Below, piece by piece: positions 9,891 through 17,089 of a stretch of 39,652 nt of DNA. How positions within the stretch are numbered: position 1 is the stretch's first letter; each line of letters begins with the position of its first letter. The notes below the pieces were generated by a model. It saw only the letters and a list, made by a program, of their open reading frames with translations, ran no database searches and was not told where the DNA came from. The stretch spans positions 1-39,652 of the forward strand of contig CAKPDY010000013.1 of assembly GCA_934149165.1 (NCBI GenBank), written 5' to 3'. Position numbers and translations under genes: made by a program. This stretch comes from an uncultured Clostridia bacterium (GTDB lineage: Bacteria > Bacillota > Clostridia > TANB77 > CAG-508).

Positions 9891-10574
9891 ATGAATAAAG
9901 GAAAAAGATATCTAGCAGGTGAAAAACTTGTAGATAAATCAAAAGCTTATAATGTAAAAGAAGCTTTAGAATTAATAGAAAAAATGCCTAAAGCTAAATT
10001 TGACGAAACAGTTGAATTACATGTTAAATTAGGTGTAGATTCTAAACATGCTGACCAACAAGTTAGAGGTACAACAGTACTTCCAAATGGTACAGGTAAA
10101 ACATTAAAAGTATTAGTTTTTGCTAAAGGACCAAAAGCTGATGAAGCTGTTAAAGCTGGTGCAGACTTTGTTGGTGCAGAAGAATTAATACCAAAAATTG
10201 AAAAAGAAAATTGGTTTGATTATGATGTAATCGTAGCTACTCCAGATATGATGGGTGTAGTTGGTAGATTAGGTAAAGTGTTAGGACCAAAAGGTTTAAT
10301 GCCTAACCCAAAATCAGGAACAGTAACTATGGATGTTACAAAAGCTATTAATGAAATTAAATCTGGTAAAGTTGAATATAGATTAGATAAAACAAATATT
10401 ATTCACTTAGGATTTGGTAAAGTTTCATTTGGTACTGATAAATTGCTAGAAAACTATGATGCTATTATAGGTGCAATTATAAAAGCAAAACCAGCAGCAG
10501 CTAAAGGACAATACATAAAGAGTGTTGCTATTTCTACAACAATGGGACCAAGCATGTATATTGATCAAAAATAA
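9891..10574 (+). CDS. rplA: 50S ribosomal protein L1
   Basis: L1 binds 23S rRNA at the mobile L1 stalk by the E site and often represses its own operon. The 227-aa protein has the L1 signature region MGVVGRLGKVLGPKGLMPNP and a preceding DYDVIVATPDMM. AAAGGAGG lies just before the ATG. It follows rplK by 79 nt and precedes the L10 leader, as in most Firmicutes. Confidence 0.97.
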   Translation: MNKGKRYLAGEKLVDKSKAYNVKEALELIEKMPKAKFDETVELHVKLGVDSKHADQQVRGTTVLPNGTGKTLKVLVFAKGPKADEAVKAGADFVGAEELIPKIEKENWFDYDVIVATPDMMGVVGRLGKVLGPKGLMPNPKSGTVTMDVTKAINEIKSGKVEYRLDKTNIIHLGFGKVSFGTDKLLENYDAIIGAIIKAKPAAAKGQYIKSVAISTTMGPSMYIDQK

Positions 10575-10590
10575 TTTATAAATTTATATA

Positions 10591-10700
10591 GCCAAAGAAA
10601 GTAGGCATAAAGGTAAGCCCTACCGAGGCACACATTATTTGAGCGGAAATTTATCCAATCTGTGTATGCCTCTTTGGTATATATAGATTGGATTTTATTA
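10591..10700 (+). promoter_or_regulatory. ribosomal protein L10 leader
   Basis: The spacer before rplJ contains the layout of the L10 leader: GCCAAAGAAAGTAGGC, CCCTACCGAGGC, then TGTATGCCTCTTTGG closing the structure. In this family L10(L12)4 binds the leader and represses rplJ-rplL. A competing 9-bp hairpin (10653-10661 with 10685-10693) followed by TTTATTATT could be the attenuator terminator. Confidence 0.85.
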
Positions 10701-10732
10701 TTGTATAAAATTATAGGAGGTGAATCATTAAA

Positions 10733-11239
10733 ATGGCAAGTGAAACTATTTTAAAACAAAAAGAGGAAGAAGTAAAATTATTAGCAGAAAAATTTAAAGC
10801 AGCTAAAATTATACTTTTAACAGACTATAGAGGAATTAATGTATCTGATGATACAAAATTAAGAAACGATATAAGAAATGCAAATGCTGAATATAAAATT
10901 ATAAAAAATAATATTGTAAAAAGAGCATTAGATTTAAATGGTGAAAGTGAATTAGATTCTCTACTAGAAGGACCTACTGCAGTAGTTGTTGGAAATGAAG
11001 ATTATTTAGAACCAGCTAAAGCAGTGTATAATTTTTCAAAGAAAAATGAGTTCTATAAAATTAAAGGTGGTGTAATTGAAGGTAAAGTTATGACAGCTGA
11101 AGAAATTATTACTTTAGCAAAATTACCATCAAGAGAAACATTATTATCAATGCTTGCAGGAAGCTTACTTGGAACTATTTCAAAATTTGCTGTTGCACTT
11201 GATCAAGTTCGTTTGCAAAAAGAAGAAACTCAAGCATAA
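10733..11239 (+). CDS. rplJ: 50S ribosomal protein L10
   Basis: L10 anchors L7/L12 dimers to the ribosomal stalk and, with them, regulates this transcript through the leader just upstream. The 168-aa protein has the typical N-terminal K..EV..L.EKFK.AK....TDYRG pattern, the central YKIIKNNIVKRAL segment, and a C-terminal helical extension for L12 binding. TAGGAGGTGA lies about 10 nt before ATG. rplL follows 176 nt later, a longer gap than usual. Confidence 0.96.
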   Translation: MASETILKQKEEEVKLLAEKFKAAKIILLTDYRGINVSDDTKLRNDIRNANAEYKIIKNNIVKRALDLNGESELDSLLEGPTAVVVGNEDYLEPAKAVYNFSKKNEFYKIKGGVIEGKVMTAEEIITLAKLPSRETLLSMLAGSLLGTISKFAVALDQVRLQKEETQA

Positions 11240-11306
11240 TTGCATTTTAAATAATATTTATATTTATGAAAAATAGTGTAAAATTAATACACAAAAATAA
11301 AAAAGT

Positions 11307-11345
11307 TTCGCGAACTTAAAACGCTGTAAAAAATCGAGTTGCGAA
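11307..11345 (+). other. hairpin in the rplJ-rplL spacer
   Basis: The 176-nt spacer contains a locally GC-richer stretch where TTCGC(g)AACT (11307-11316) can pair with AGTTGCGAA (11337-11345), leaving one bulged G. No T-run follows. It might be an RNA-processing site; I recognise no known family. Confidence 0.3.
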
Positions 11346-11415
11346 CGTATATCGCAGGATGTTAAATTAAGTTAAAATGGTATAAGCCATAAATAAAAAT
11401 TAGGAGGATATAAAA

Positions 11416-11781
11416 ATGAATAAAGAAGAAATGATTGAAGAAATCAAAAAAATGACAGTTGTTGAATTAGCTGATTTAGTTAAAGCTATAGAAGAAGAAT
11501 TTGGAGTATCTGCTGTAGCAGCTGCTGCACCAGCAGCAGGAGCAGGAGCTGGAGCTGCTGCTGAAGAAAAAACATCTTTTGATGTTGTATTAAAAGAAGC
11601 AGGAGCTAACAAAATCCAAGTTATCAAAGTTGTAAGAGATGCTACAGGTTTAGGATTAAAAGAAGCTAAAGAATTAGTTGATGGAGCACCAAAAACAGTT
11701 AAAGAAGGAGTTAATAAAGAAGAAGCTGAAGAATTAAAAGCTAAATTTACTGAAGTTGGAGCAGTTGTTGAATTACAATAA
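11416..11781 (+). CDS. rplL: 50S ribosomal protein L7/L12
   Basis: L7/L12 is the multicopy stalk protein that recruits translational GTPases. The 121-aa product has the N-terminal dimerisation helices, an Ala/Gly/Pro-rich hinge (residues about 35-52) and the C-terminal domain with KIQVIKVVR and GLGLKEAKELVDGAPK. TAGGAGG precedes the ATG. A terminator follows directly, so the operon ends here rather than running into rpoB as in most bacteria. Confidence 0.97.
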   Translation: MNKEEMIEEIKKMTVVELADLVKAIEEEFGVSAVAAAAPAAGAGAGAAAEEKTSFDVVLKEAGANKIQVIKVVRDATGLGLKEAKELVDGAPKTVKEGVNKEEAEELKAKFTEVGAVVELQ

Positions 11782-11796
11782 TTTTCAATTTTAAAG

Positions 11797-11830
11797 TATG
11801 TCTCAAACATAATTTGAGGCATATTTTTTT
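11797..11830 (+). terminator. rplL terminator
   Basis: TATGTCTCAAA (11797-11807) pairs with TTTGAGGCATA (11813-11823, one wobble pair) around a 5-nt loop, followed by a T-run. It ends the ribosomal protein operon. Confidence 0.85.
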
Positions 11831-11832
11831 AT

Positions 11833-11861
11833 TTGACAATAATCAAATTAGGGTATAAAAT
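11833..11861 (+). promoter_or_regulatory. plsX promoter
   Basis: TTGACA (11833-11838) and TAAAAT (11856-11861) with a 17-nt spacer. It begins right after the rplL terminator and about 30 nt before plsX. Confidence 0.65.
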
Positions 11862-11892
11862 ATAATAATAAAATATAAATGCGGAGGAAAAG

Positions 11893-12945
11893 ATGAAGAT
11901 TTTATTAGATGCAATGGGTGGAGATAATGCTCCAGATGCCAACATAAAAGGTGCTGTAAAGGCCATAAATCAAATAAAGGCAGATGTTGTTTTAATTGGA
12001 AATAAAGATATAATAAATTCTAGAGTAAAAGAATTATATGGTAAAAATGACATTTCAGAAATTTCAGAAAGGTTAAGTATAAAGCATACTACAGAAACTA
12101 TAGAAATGGAAGATATACCAACACAAGCTATAAAACATAAAAAAGATTCATCAATGGTAGTTGGATTTAATATGCTAAAAAATAATGAAGGTGATGTTTT
12201 TGTTTCTGCAGGAAACTCTGGTGCTTTATTAACAGGTGCAACATTATTAGTAGGAAGAATAAAAGGAATAGATAGGCCAGCATTAGCAGGAATTTTACCA
12301 GCATATAAAAGCAGATTGTTACTAATAGATTCTGGTTCTAATACAAATTGTAAGCCTATTAATTTATTGCAATTTGCCCAAATGTCAACAATATATTTAA
12401 ATAGCACTTTTGGAATTGAAAAACCAAGAATTGGCTTATTAAATATTGGTACAGAGGAAAATAAAGGTAATGAATTAACAAAAGAAACATATAAATTATT
12501 AAAAGAAAAGTCAAAAGAGTTAAATATTAATTTTATTGGAAATATTGAAGGAAGAGATGCCTTTTCTGGAAATGTAGATGCTATTGTAACAGATGGATTT
12601 ACAGGAAATGTATTTTTAAAAGCTGTTGAAGGTTTAGGAAAATTTGTAAAAACAACATTAACAGAAAGTTTAAAAAAGAATCTTTTATCAAAAATTGCTG
12701 CAGTTCCAGCATTACCAGGAATTAAAAGATTTGCAAAAACAGTAGATTATAAAGAATATGGTGGTGCTTTGTTTTTAGGGGTAAAAAAACCAGTTGTTAA
12801 AGCACATGGAAGTAGTGACGAAAAACTATTTGAATTTACTATAAAACAAGCAGAGCAATTTGTAAACAATAGGGCAGTTGAAAAAATGATTGAAGAATTT
12901 CAAAAAATAAATGTGACTGATTGTTCTAATAAGATAAATAGTTAA
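11893..12945 (+). CDS. plsX: phosphate acyltransferase PlsX
   Basis: PlsX converts acyl-ACP and phosphate to acyl-phosphate, the first step of the PlsX/PlsY route to phosphatidic acid. The 350-aa protein begins with the hallmark ILLDAMGGDNAP, and contains SAGNSGALL, IGTEENKG and IVTDGFTGNVFLKA, all typical of the family. GGAGG lies before ATG. The neighbouring acpP encodes the acyl-carrier substrate and rnc follows, the usual plsX-acpP-rnc neighbourhood (fab genes are missing here). Confidence 0.96.
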   Translation: MKILLDAMGGDNAPDANIKGAVKAINQIKADVVLIGNKDIINSRVKELYGKNDISEISERLSIKHTTETIEMEDIPTQAIKHKKDSSMVVGFNMLKNNEGDVFVSAGNSGALLTGATLLVGRIKGIDRPALAGILPAYKSRLLLIDSGSNTNCKPINLLQFAQMSTIYLNSTFGIEKPRIGLLNIGTEENKGNELTKETYKLLKEKSKELNINFIGNIEGRDAFSGNVDAIVTDGFTGNVFLKAVEGLGKFVKTTLTESLKKNLLSKIAAVPALPGIKRFAKTVDYKEYGGALFLGVKKPVVKAHGSSDEKLFEFTIKQAEQFVNNRAVEKMIEEFQKINVTDCSNKINS

Positions 12946-13005
12946 CTATAAAATGCATGCGACAGTAAGCATTTCAATGATTGATAAAAAAAAATAAAAA
13001 AAAAC

Positions 13006-13034
13006 TTGACTTTTGATTAAACATATATTATTGT
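13006..13034 (+). promoter_or_regulatory. probable acpP promoter
   Basis: TTGACT (13006-13011) and TATTGT (13029-13034) with a 17-nt spacer, about 35 nt before the acpP start. Confidence 0.5.
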
Positions 13035-13069
13035 TAAATAAGCAATGCAAAACTTGGGAGGGGGTGAAC

Positions 13070-13321
13070 TTGAATAATATGAGTTCAGATGAAGTTTTTG
13101 AAAAAGTAAAAGGTATAATTGTAGAGCAATTAGGTGCTACAGAAAGTTCAGTAACAATGGAAGCATCATTTATAGATGATTTAGGAGCAGATTCTTTAGA
13201 TATAGTAGAATTAATAATGGCATTAGAAGAAGAATTTGATACAGAAATTCCAGATGCAGATGCTGAAAAGGTTGTTACAGTTGGTGACGTGGTTGATTAC
13301 ATAAAAGATCATATTGCTTAA
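13070..13321 (+). CDS. acpP: acyl carrier protein
   Basis: ACP carries growing fatty acyl chains on a 4'-phosphopantetheine arm. The motif DDLGADSLDIVELIM contains the modified serine in DSLD, and the protein is acidic and four-helical as expected. The start is ambiguous: TTG 13070 (83 aa) is well spaced from GGGAGGGGGTGA (13056-13067), while ATG 13079 (80 aa) would be 11 nt from its end. The frame extends further upstream, but that part overlaps the promoter. Confidence 0.93.
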   Translation: MNNMSSDEVFEKVKGIIVEQLGATESSVTMEASFIDDLGADSLDIVELIMALEEEFDTEIPDADAEKVVTVGDVVDYIKDHIA

Positions 13322-13336
13322 ATTATTATAAAAAAT

Positions 13337-13361
13337 GAAAGGGGGTACTCCTTTCTTTTTT
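13337..13361 (+). terminator. acpP terminator
   Basis: GAAAGG/CCTTTC hairpin with a short GGGTACT loop region followed by TTTTTT, 16 nt after the acpP stop. Confidence 0.75.
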
Positions 13362-13469
13362 GTATTATACTAAAGCTAATATATAACTGAAATTTATTTA
13401 TAAAAAATAATAAAAAAATAAATTTAATAAATAATATAAATATAATAAATATTAAAAATGGAGGAATAT

Positions 13470-14141
13470 ATGGATTTATCAATATTAGAAGAAAGTATAG
13501 ATTATAAATTTAAAGATAAAAGTTTATTAAAAAAAGCTTTAACACATACATCATATGCAAATGATAAACATATAGAAAGTAACGAAAAATTAGAGTTTTT
13601 AGGTGATAGTATATTAGAATTTATATCAAGTAAATATATATATGCTAATTACAGCTTTTTAAAAGAAGGAGAAATGACTAAAGTTAGAGCAGATGTTGTT
13701 TGTGAGAAAAGTTTACACAAAGTTGCACTTAAGCATAATTTTAGTGATTTCTTGTTTATTGGAAAAAGTCAAGCATCAAGTGGAGGTTCTACTAGACCAG
13801 CAATTTTGGCAGATAGCGTTGAAGCCGTAATTGCAGCTATTTATTTTGATTCTGATTTAGAGCATGCTGAGAAATTTATTGTTGAAAATTTAAAAGAAGA
13901 AATAAAATATGCTAGCAAAAATGTTGGAATGAAAGACTATAAAACATTATTACAAGAAAAACTACAAATTCATGGTGATGTATTAATTAAATACGAAACT
14001 ATAGAAGAAAAAGGACCAGATCATGAAAAAATTTTTGTAGTTCAAGTTAGTTGTAACGGAAAAAAACTTGCAATAGGGGAAGGAAAAAATAAGAAAACTG
14101 CTGAAATGAATGCAGCACATACAGCTTTAAAAAACTTATAA
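13470..14141 (+). CDS. rnc: ribonuclease III
   Basis: RNase III cleaves double-stranded RNA in rRNA maturation and mRNA turnover. The 223-aa product has the catalytic signature NEKLEFLGDSILEF near residue 40, a second acidic site (ADSVEAVIAAIYFD, about residue 116), and a C-terminal dsRNA-binding domain from about residue 150 (DYKTLLQEKLQ to the KKTAEMNAAHTAL helix). The frame opens at ATG 13458, but that ATG overlaps GGAGG (13460-13464), the ribosome-binding site for ATG 13470. Confidence 0.95.
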   Translation: MDLSILEESIDYKFKDKSLLKKALTHTSYANDKHIESNEKLEFLGDSILEFISSKYIYANYSFLKEGEMTKVRADVVCEKSLHKVALKHNFSDFLFIGKSQASSGGSTRPAILADSVEAVIAAIYFDSDLEHAEKFIVENLKEEIKYASKNVGMKDYKTLLQEKLQIHGDVLIKYETIEEKGPDHEKIFVVQVSCNGKKLAIGEGKNKKTAEMNAAHTALKNL

Positions 14142-14161
14142 ATATAGAAGGGAGTATATAA

Positions 14162-15187
14162 TTGAAAAAAAAGTATATTATACCGATATTTGTTCCTCAT
14201 TTGGGTTGCCCAAATGATTGTACATTCTGTAATCAGAAGAAGATAAGTGGTCAAAGGAAAGAAATTACAAGTGAAGATGTAAAAAATATAATTGAATATT
14301 ATTTAAGTAATTTTCAAAAAGGAAATAAAGAGGTTGAAGTTGCATTTTTTGGAGGAAGCTTTACAGGAATTCCTATTGAAATACAAGAACAATTGCTATC
14401 TTCTGCATATGAATATATTAAAATGGGAAAAGTGGATAGTATTAGAATTTCAACAAGACCTGATTATATAAATAAAGATATTTTAAAATTTTTAAAAAAA
14501 TATAAAGTACAAACAATTGAATTAGGTGTACAATCAACAAACGACTATATTCTTAAAAAATGTAAAAGAGGCCATACTTATGAAGATGTAAAAAAAGCCT
14601 CTAAATTAATAAGGAAAAATAAATTTACATTAGGACATCAAATGATGGTTGGTTTGCCTGATAGTAGCAAAAAAGATGAAATAAAAACTGCAAAAGATTT
14701 AATAAAATTAAAACCAAAGATAATTAGAATATATCCAGTTTTAGTTATAAAAGATACAAAATTAGAAAAGGATTTTCATAATGGAGAATATTTGCCTAAT
14801 ACACTTGAACAAGCTGTAGATACATGTTCAGTTTTATTGAAAATGTTTTCAGATAAGAAGATAGATGTAATTAGAATAGGATTGCAAACTACAGATGAAA
14901 TTTGTAGTAGTGAAGAAGAAAATAGCCAAGTTGTTGCTGGTCCATATCATCCAGCATTCAGACAATTAGTAGAAGGCAGAATCTTTTATGATAATGTTTC
15001 TAAAAAAATTAAGAATTTAAATAACAAAGTTAAAACCATAAAAATTAGTGTAAATAGCAAATATATGAACAATTTCGTAGGACATAAAAGGGAAAATTTA
15101 AACAGACTTAAAGAAATATATGATATTAATATTATTGTTAAACAAGATGATAGTGTTAAAGACTATAAAATAGTAGAAGTATGTTAA
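14162..15187 (+). CDS. radical SAM protein, Elp3-like, without acetyltransferase domain
   Basis: The 341-aa protein has the radical SAM cluster motif as CPNDCTFC (C-x3-C-x2-C, about residues 16-23) followed by AFFGGSFTG, the SAM-contacting GGE-like segment. The fold resembles the radical SAM part of Elp3, and members often follow rnc in Clostridia. The GNAT acetyltransferase half of true Elp3 is absent, so tRNA wobble-uridine chemistry cannot be assumed. The start is TTG 14162, 8 nt after AAGGGAG. It lies 20 nt after rnc and is probably co-transcribed. The exact reaction is unknown. Confidence 0.85.
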   Translation: MKKKYIIPIFVPHLGCPNDCTFCNQKKISGQRKEITSEDVKNIIEYYLSNFQKGNKEVEVAFFGGSFTGIPIEIQEQLLSSAYEYIKMGKVDSIRISTRPDYINKDILKFLKKYKVQTIELGVQSTNDYILKKCKRGHTYEDVKKASKLIRKNKFTLGHQMMVGLPDSSKKDEIKTAKDLIKLKPKIIRIYPVLVIKDTKLEKDFHNGEYLPNTLEQAVDTCSVLLKMFSDKKIDVIRIGLQTTDEICSSEEENSQVVAGPYHPAFRQLVEGRIFYDNVSKKIKNLNNKVKTIKISVNSKYMNNFVGHKRENLNRLKEIYDINIIVKQDDSVKDYKIVEVC

Positions 15188-15235
15188 AGTATGAAAAAGT
15201 AAAAAAACGTTCATAATTCATATAAGGTGATTTAT

Positions 15236-16108
15236 ATGTATGAATTTAAAATAAGAAACAATTTAATATTAAAACAATATATATTTGATTTACTATGTTT
15301 AATAATTGGAACTTTTTTAATGGCATTTTCTACAGCATTATTTATGTTACCAAATCAATTATCTACAGGGGGATTTTCTGGTATTGCAACTATAGGATAT
15401 TACTTTTTAAACATACCTGTTGGAACTGCTATGTTAATTTTAAATTTACCATTGTTTCTAATTGCTTTTTTTAGAGTAGGTAAAAGTTTTATTTTTAAAT
15501 CAATATTAGGTACTATATTATTATCTGTTTTTATAGATATATTAGAAAAATATAATGCAATAACTACAGATAGATTTTTGGCTTGCATTTATGGAGGAAT
15601 TTTAACAGGAATAGGAACATCAATTATATTAAAAGCAAATGGCTCAACAGGAGGAAGCGATTTACTATCATATGTTGTTCGTTCATATAATGATAAATTT
15701 AAATCTGGTGATTTAATAATTATAGTTGATACTATAATTATATTAATAAATATAATATTTTTTAGAGAAATTGAAATAGGTTTATATTCAGCAATTGCAA
15801 TATATTTAATGGGAAAAATGATAGATGTTGTATTTGAAGGTGTAAATTTTACAAAGGTTTTATTTATTATTTCAGACAAATATGAAGAAATTGCTAAAAT
15901 AGTTGGAGATACTGTACAAAGAGGAAGTACAGGAATTTATGCAAAAGGAATGCATACAAATAATGAAAAAATTATGCTTTTTTGTGTAGGTTCTAGAAGT
16001 GAAATTTTTAGAATAAAGAAAATTGCTACAACAGTTGATCCTAAATCATTTATTGTTATTTCAAATGCAAGAGAAACTTGGGGAAAAGGGTTTGAAAAAA
16101 GAGAGTAG
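15236..16108 (+). CDS. YitT family membrane protein (DUF2179 C-terminus)
   Basis: The 290-aa protein has several hydrophobic helices in the first ~190 residues, with LPNQLSTGGFSGIATI and LKANGSTGGSDLL typical of the YitT family. A soluble C-terminal DUF2179 domain follows (RGSTGIYAKGMHTN, then VDPKSFIVIS near the end). The family's transport substrate or role is not established. AAGGTGA lies 5 nt before ATG 15236; a longer reading from GTG 15227 would overlap that site. A strong terminator follows. Confidence 0.9.
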   Translation: MYEFKIRNNLILKQYIFDLLCLIIGTFLMAFSTALFMLPNQLSTGGFSGIATIGYYFLNIPVGTAMLILNLPLFLIAFFRVGKSFIFKSILGTILLSVFIDILEKYNAITTDRFLACIYGGILTGIGTSIILKANGSTGGSDLLSYVVRSYNDKFKSGDLIIIVDTIIILINIIFFREIEIGLYSAIAIYLMGKMIDVVFEGVNFTKVLFIISDKYEEIAKIVGDTVQRGSTGIYAKGMHTNNEKIMLFCVGSRSEIFRIKKIATTVDPKSFIVISNARETWGKGFEKRE

Positions 16109-16130
16109 GAAATAGGGACGTTTTAGTTTT

Positions 16131-16181
16131 CCTGTTTGGTTAACATAGGTTGATATGTGTTAACTAAACAGGTTAATTTTT
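16131..16181 (+). terminator. terminator after the YitT gene
   Basis: A 15-bp stem (16131-16145 with 16158-16172, one wobble pair) is followed by TTAATTTTTTT. Its sequence closely resembles the hairpin at 26148-26192, so it may also belong to a dispersed repeat family. Confidence 0.75.
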
Positions 16182-16226
16182 TTGCAAATTATAGAAAAAT
16201 GTTGTTTAATACTTTTGCCGTTATTT

Positions 16227-16423
16227 GCCTAAAAGAAATAATTAAATAGCTAGCTGCTGGATATATCAATATTCTGAGCTTCGCCCCAACTGCACACAAT
16301 ATGTAATAGATTTTCACTTTCGTTGCAATCTATAACATATTGTAGATTGCTGGTCCCCACCTTGACTACGCTTCAGAATATTGATATATCCAGCAGCTAG
16401 CTATTTAATTCCTACTTTTAGGC
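16227..16423 (+). repeat. 197-nt nested palindrome (MITE-like or structured RNA)
   Basis: Two 51-nt arms (16227-16277 and 16373-16423) are inverted copies with four mismatches; the inner 37 nt of each (16241-16277 and 16373-16409) match perfectly. Inside lies a second 17-bp inverted repeat (16296-16312 with 16327-16343, one mismatch). The element begins GCCTAAAAG and ends CTTTTAGGC. No ORF is present, and base composition is GC-richer than its surroundings. It lies between a terminator and the hydrogenase promoter. I see no clear target-site duplication. Confidence 0.85.
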
Positions 16424-16483
16424 CACTCTACAATAATAGGTGTTAAGTCATAATCAAAAAATCAAAAAAAATGTCGAAAAATA

Positions 16484-16511
16484 TTGTATAAAAAAAGTGT
16501 TATGATATAAT
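16484..16511 (+). promoter_or_regulatory. hydrogenase operon promoter
   Basis: TTGTAT (16484-16489), a 16-nt spacer and an extended -10, TGATATAAT (16503-16511), lie about 50 nt before the first hydrogenase gene. Confidence 0.65.
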
Positions 16512-16559
16512 GCTTTTAATACTATAATTAAAATAGTAGTATAAGGAGGTTAAAAACAT

Positions 16560-17063
16560 ATGAGTGAATGCAAATGTGGAAATCAAAATAAAAATATGGA
16601 ATTAAATGAATTATTAAAACAATTTAAAAATGATAAAAGTAATTTAATTCAAATATTAAATGAAGTTCAAGAAAAATATGGTTATATTTCAACTGATGCT
16701 CAAAAGGAAATTTCAGAATACTTAAATATTTCTATGGCAGAAGTATATGGAGTTATAACTTTTTATTCTAGATTTACGTTAGAACCTAAAGGAAAATACA
16801 ATATTGCAGTTTGTTTGGGAACAGCATGTTTTGTTAAAGGTTCTGAAAAAGTTTTAGATAAGGTAAAACAAGTTTTACAAATAGATGTGGGGCAAACTAC
16901 AGAAGATGGTTTGTTTTCAATTGAAGCTACAAGATGTGTAGGTGCATGTGGATTGGCTCCTGTTTTTACAGTTAATAATGAAGTTTATGGAAAAGCAACT
17001 CCAGAAATGGTTGTAAAGGTTATTAATGAGATAAAAGAAAAAGAAAAAACAATTTGTGAGTAA
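16560..17063 (+). CDS. hydC: NADH-dependent bifurcating [FeFe] hydrogenase gamma subunit (HydC/NuoE-like)
   Basis: The 167-aa protein has a thioredoxin-like [2Fe-2S] fold related to NuoE. Cluster ligands are in CLGTAC (about residue 95) and CVGACG (about residue 136); EVYGVITFYSRF and EATRCVGACGLAP are family hallmarks. In HydABC it relays electrons between the NADH site on HydB and the rest of the complex. AAGGAGG lies before ATG. It is first in the operon, 26 nt before hydB. A Cys-containing N-terminal extension (CKCGNQN) precedes the usual start of the domain. Confidence 0.9.
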   Translation: MSECKCGNQNKNMELNELLKQFKNDKSNLIQILNEVQEKYGYISTDAQKEISEYLNISMAEVYGVITFYSRFTLEPKGKYNIAVCLGTACFVKGSEKVLDKVKQVLQIDVGQTTEDGLFSIEATRCVGACGLAPVFTVNNEVYGKATPEMVVKVINEIKEKEKTICE

Positions 17064-17089
17064 TAAATGTGTGAAAGGGGCAAATAAAA

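Noticed and set aside
11400..11822. A minus-strand ORF over rplL
   Set aside because: It mirrors the Ala-rich L7/L12 codons and spans the rplL terminator; rplL is certain on the plus strand.
16227..16423. CRISPR array or known riboswitch
   Set aside because: There are only two arms, in inverted orientation, with no spacer periodicity and no recognisable ligand-binding core.
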